8,500 nucleotides of DNA, taken from Desulfuromusa sp. GTDB lineage: Bacteria > Desulfobacterota > Desulfuromonadia > Desulfuromonadales > Geopsychrobacteraceae. Below, piece by piece: positions 6,553-8,500 of the stretch. The stretch is taken from contig JAGGWI010000152.1 of the NCBI GenBank assembly GCA_021157505.1, forward strand, positions 1-8,500, given 5' to 3'. Made by a program: the position numbers and the translations under genes. The first letter of the stretch is position 1. Every line of letters starts with the position of its first letter. Below the pieces are notes generated by a model. It ran no database searches, was not told where the DNA came from, and saw nothing but the letters and a program-made list of their open reading frames with translations.

Positions 6553-6825
6553 ACATATTTACAGGGATGAAGGGGATGTAGGGGATAAGGTCAGACAAGA
6601 TCTTGACTGTGGTTTGACTCCAAAAATGTTTCTATGATTTTAATCCCTTTCATCCCCTCTATCCCTGTTAAAGAGGTTTTGAATTAGATCAAAGACATAT
6701 TTACAGGGATAAAAAGGATGTAGGGGATAGGGTCGGATAAGAATTTGACTGTGGTTTGCCCCCCTAAAGATTTCTATGATTTTAATCCCGTTTATCCCCT
6801 TCATCTCTGTTAGAAAAGGTTTTTA
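6551..6825. repeat. Two direct copies of a palindromic GGGGAT-rich repeat, period 142 bp
   Basis: The spacer between cysNC and cysQ is filled by two copies (6551-6683 and 6693-6825) in register at exactly 142 bases: ACAGGGAT at 6561 and 6703, GACTGTGGTTTG at 6605 and 6747, TCTATGATTTTAATCCC at 6631 and 6773. Each copy is itself an inverted repeat: arms 6561-6586 with 6643-6668, and 6703-6728 with 6785-6810, made of GGGGAT units opposed by ATCCC units. Each could fold into a long imperfect stem-loop. The second copy runs up to the cysQ ribosome-binding site. Intergenic repeats of this look are common in related genomes, from memory; the family name is not known to me. Confidence 0.85.
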
Positions 6826-6827
6826 AC
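6809..6827 (+). promoter_or_regulatory. Weak hairpin around the cysQ Shine-Dalgarno sequence
   Basis: GTTAGAAAAGGTTTTTAAC is a near-palindrome (one bulged base) with the ribosome-binding site AAAAGG (6814-6819) in its apical part, nine bases before ATG 6829. It begins within the end of the second 142-bp repeat copy. It is weaker than its counterpart before cysNC. Confidence 0.35.
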
Positions 6828-6828
6828 T

Positions 6829-7587
6829 ATGAATATAGATATTGAAACTGTTTGTGAAATTACAAAACATGCTGGCGCCGCCATCATGGAAATCTATGGT
6901 ACCGATGATTTTTCTGTTGAATACAAAGACGATAAATCCCCTTTGACTGCTGCCGATAAAGCTTCCCACGAAGTGATTATGTCCGGGCTTAAAAAACATT
7001 TCCCTGATATCCCTATCCTTTCTGAAGAGGGAGTTGATATCCCCTATGCAGTACGCAAAGAGTGGCAGCGCTTCTGGTTGGTCGACCCTCTTGATGGGAC
7101 CAAGGAATTCATTAAGCGTAATGGCGAGTTTACCGTTAATATTGCTCTGGTGGAAGGTGGTCAGCCGGTGCTTGGTGTCGTCTACGTTCCAGCTCAGGAT
7201 AAGCTTTATTTTGGTACTCAAGATGGGGGAGCTTTTAGCCAGCAAGGAAAAGAACCCTCTGCTGCTATCAAGGTAAGAACGACACCAGCCGAAGAGGGGC
7301 TGACTGTAGTGATGAGTCGCTCCCATCCTTCACCGGAACTTGAAGCGTACTTGAAGGATATCAAGGTTGCTGAGTCTTTGCCCGTTGGCAGTTCACTCAA
7401 GCTCTGTGTAGTTGCTGAAGGCAAGGCTGATCTTTATCCGCGCTTGGGGCCGACAATGGAATGGGATACCGGGGCAGGGCAGGCGGTTGTTGTCGCTGCG
7501 GGAGGCACTGTGCTTAGGATGGATGGTAGTGCATTGGAGTATAATAAAGAGAACCTGCTTAATCCTTATTTTATTGTAAAAGGGTAG
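6829..7587 (+). CDS. cysQ: 3'(2'),5'-bisphosphate nucleotidase (CysQ)
   Basis: Hydrolyses 3'-phosphoadenosine 5'-phosphate (PAP), the by-product of PAPS use, to AMP and phosphate. This relieves inhibition of sulfotransferases and protects RNases from PAP. It is a member of the Mg-dependent, lithium-sensitive inositol-monophosphatase superfamily. In 252 residues the metal-site motifs are intact: SEEG at 65-68, WLVDPLDGTKEF at 83-94 (Asp86, Asp89, Thr91) and EWDTGAGQAVV at 211-221 (Asp213). TAADKASHEVI near 40-50 is also typical. The length fits CysQ (about 245-270) and not larger FBPase-type members. ATG 6829 has AAAAGG nine bases before it. Its place after cysNC in the same direction supports PAP rather than inositol phosphate as substrate, and fits a locus whose sulfotransferase produces PAP. 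The gene is set off by the 276-base repeat spacer, so expression independent of cysNC is possible. Confidence 0.93.
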   Translation: MNIDIETVCEITKHAGAAIMEIYGTDDFSVEYKDDKSPLTAADKASHEVIMSGLKKHFPDIPILSEEGVDIPYAVRKEWQRFWLVDPLDGTKEFIKRNGEFTVNIALVEGGQPVLGVVYVPAQDKLYFGTQDGGAFSQQGKEPSAAIKVRTTPAEEGLTVVMSRSHPSPELEAYLKDIKVAESLPVGSSLKLCVVAEGKADLYPRLGPTMEWDTGAGQAVVVAAGGTVLRMDGSALEYNKENLLNPYFIVKG

Positions 7588-7593
7588 ATAGTC

Positions 7594-7624
7594 TGATGTG
7601 CAGAGAAATACACATCATGTTTTC
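7594..7624 (+). terminator. Candidate weak intrinsic terminator after cysQ
   Basis: Seven-base arms TGATGTG (7594-7600) and CACATCA (7611-7617) enclose a 10-base loop and are followed by TGTTTTC, in the 40-base gap between the convergent cysQ and HAD genes. The stem is only moderately G/C-rich and the T-run short, so the call is tentative. Confidence 0.35.
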
Positions 7625-7627
7625 AGA

Positions 7628-8302
7628 TTAACGTTTCTCTTGAGAGATCCTGGTAAACAAGGCCGGCAACTCCCGCAAATCTTCAACAAGAAAAGGACTC
7701 TCTCTGACTGTTGATTCGCAGTTACTGACCACCATGGCCACAAAGTGGCAATGACACTGTTCCGCGCCGCGCCGGTCGTCCAACTGATCGCCGACATGAA
7801 CAATCGCGTCCATGGCTGTGCCGCTTTCTAGAGCAATGCTTCTGAGATTGTCAGCTTTAGAGGCTTCCGCACCGTAGATGGCACGAAAGAAGTGTGTCCA
7901 GTGACGCAAATCCAGGATTTTCCGCAATGGCCCGATAGGCGTGGCTGAATTGATAAACAAAAGCACACCCATTTCTGAAAGATCTTTGAGCGCCTGACTA
8001 GCACCAGGCATTTCTGCTCCGTTGGTGATAGCACTTTCAACGCACGCTGTGTAGTCGTTCGCCAGGCGTGTCCCCCACGTCTCCACAGAGGAATCCTCCG
8101 GCAACAGCTTTCTGTTAATCAATCTTTCAGCTATTTTACGGGTTTTTTCGTAACGATCGGCAAGGGGCCAGAGTTCATAGACTTCAGCAACAACTTCACC
8201 CGAGCTATCCCAGGGGGAAGTGATCTCAAAAAAAGCTTCTTTTTTGATGCCGTTGGAATCAACCAGAGTGCCATCGAAGTCAAAGGAAACGCATTTAATC
8301 AT
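7628..8302 (-). CDS. HAD-family hydrolase (phosphoglycolate-phosphatase-like)
   Basis: Predicted soluble phosphatase of the haloacid dehalogenase superfamily, 224 residues from the chosen start. Motif I is DFDGTLVDS (Asp8 nucleophile, Asp10), motif II is the Ser119 of FINSATP, motif III is Lys149 in EASKADNL, and motif IV is GDQLDDRRGAEQ (Asp172, Asp175/176). A helical cap domain falls between motifs I and II (about 20-100), as in subfamily I phosphatases such as Gph and PgmB. The start is the ATG at 8302 because AAGGAG lies seven bases upstream and the methionine is directly before the standard IKCVSFDFDG strand. An in-frame ATG at 8332 would lie inside a repeat element and has no such site. 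It is convergent with cysQ and has its own transcription unit. The substrate is unknown; a role in sugar-phosphate metabolism for the surface-carbohydrate locus is possible but unsupported. Confidence 0.85.
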   Translation of the reverse strand: MIKCVSFDFDGTLVDSNGIKKEAFFEITSPWDSSGEVVAEVYELWPLADRYEKTRKIAERLINRKLLPEDSSVETWGTRLANDYTACVESAITNGAEMPGASQALKDLSEMGVLLFINSATPIGPLRKILDLRHWTHFFRAIYGAEASKADNLRSIALESGTAMDAIVHVGDQLDDRRGAEQCHCHFVAMVVSNCESTVRESPFLVEDLRELPALFTRISQEKR

Positions 8303-8309
8303 GAGAACA

Positions 8310-8315
8310 CTCCTT
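8310..8315 (-). promoter_or_regulatory. Shine-Dalgarno AAGGAG deciding the HAD start
   Basis: Read on the minus strand, AAGGAG is seven bases before ATG 8302. It touches the terminal repeat of the element starting at 8314, so the element's edge supplies the first bases of the site, and everything further upstream of this gene is element sequence. Confidence 0.7.
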
Positions 8316-8500
8316 AGGAGCCTGTCGGACATTACAAGAATCTACTGCGAAACCGTCTGATCAGTTCATATTTCCGTATATTTTCGACAAATAGCGGTGC
8401 TATTCGCTCTCAAATCTACGAAAATCTGCCCTCGACCAGTCGAGGGCAGATTTTGACACGTTTGCAGGTTCATAGCCATAGCTATGGGGCAAAAAGGAGT
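8314..8500. mobile_element. Second MITE-like element, related to 2131-2287, cut by window edge
   Basis: The left terminus 8314-8336 (TTAGGAGCCTGTCGGACATT followed by ACA) matches the 23-base terminal repeat of the element at 2131-2287 at 19 of 23 positions. The block 8459-8499 matches the reverse complement of 2182-2222 at 40 of 41 positions. The roughly 120 bases between (8337-8458) are unlike the other element and longer, so the family has a conserved end and core with a variable arm. No coding region is visible. The right end lies outside the window. Confidence 0.65.
8421..8454. terminator. Perfect 16-bp hairpin with A/T-run flanks, possible bidirectional terminator
   Basis: Arms AAAATCTGCCCTCGAC (8421-8436) and GTCGAGGGCAGATTTT (8439-8454) are exact complements separated by CA. 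With a G/C-rich core, and a T-run on leaving either strand, it has the form of a two-way intrinsic terminator. It lies inside the variable arm of the second MITE-like element, about 120 bases upstream of the HAD gene start. Confidence 0.5.

Noticed and set aside
6823..7326. 167-residue minus-strand open frame
   Set aside because: It is antisense to cysQ, which has intact catalytic motifs, and shows no domain or plausible ribosome-binding context of its own.
8303..8332. Longer HAD protein starting at the minus-strand ATG at 8332
   Set aside because: The extra ten residues are encoded largely by the repeat terminus, and the good ribosome-binding site AAGGAG lies downstream of that ATG, serving ATG 8302.

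Overview
The window reads as a chromosomal segment of a Gram-negative bacterium, most likely a Desulfuromonadales/Geobacterales-type (former deltaproteobacterial) organism. The reasons are the protein flavour, the CysN-CysC fusion, and intergenic regions dense with small palindromic repeats. Taxonomy is an inference from style, not from a marker gene.

Layout: (1) 3-2074, + strand: the 3' part of a surface-carbohydrate biosynthesis gene, translationally coupled to a PAPS-dependent sulfotransferase. (2) 2075-2412: a gene-free gap holding a 157-bp MITE-like element with 23-bp terminal inverted repeats, a truncated second copy beside it, and a possible 24-codon gene remnant. (3) 2413-7587, + strand: a sulfate-activation cluster. 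It comprises a membrane-anchored DUF2061/APS-kinase-like fusion with an eroded active site, cysD, a four-helix-bundle (S23/IVP-type) gene framed by inverted repeats, cysNC, and cysQ. (4) 7628-8302, - strand: a HAD-family phosphatase convergent with cysQ. (5) 8314-8500: the start of a second MITE-like element related to the first, running off the window.

Functionally the + strand genes form one plausible route. CysD/CysN make APS from sulfate and ATP, the CysC domain makes PAPS, the sulfotransferase moves sulfate onto an acceptor (probably a surface glycan, given its neighbour), and CysQ removes the inhibitory by-product PAP. No PAPS or APS reductase is visible, so the cluster looks aimed at sulfation rather than cysteine synthesis.

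The most unusual aspects are the kinase-like DUF2061 fusion that has lost key APS-kinase residues; a TAAGCTGTAAG-type inverted-repeat family that occurs as an empty copy, as a copy around the four-helix-bundle gene, and as an in-frame piece inside cysN; an apparent 1-nt frameshift in the four-helix-bundle gene; and small A/T-stem hairpins that place the Shine-Dalgarno sequence in or beside the loop just before cysD, cysNC and cysQ.
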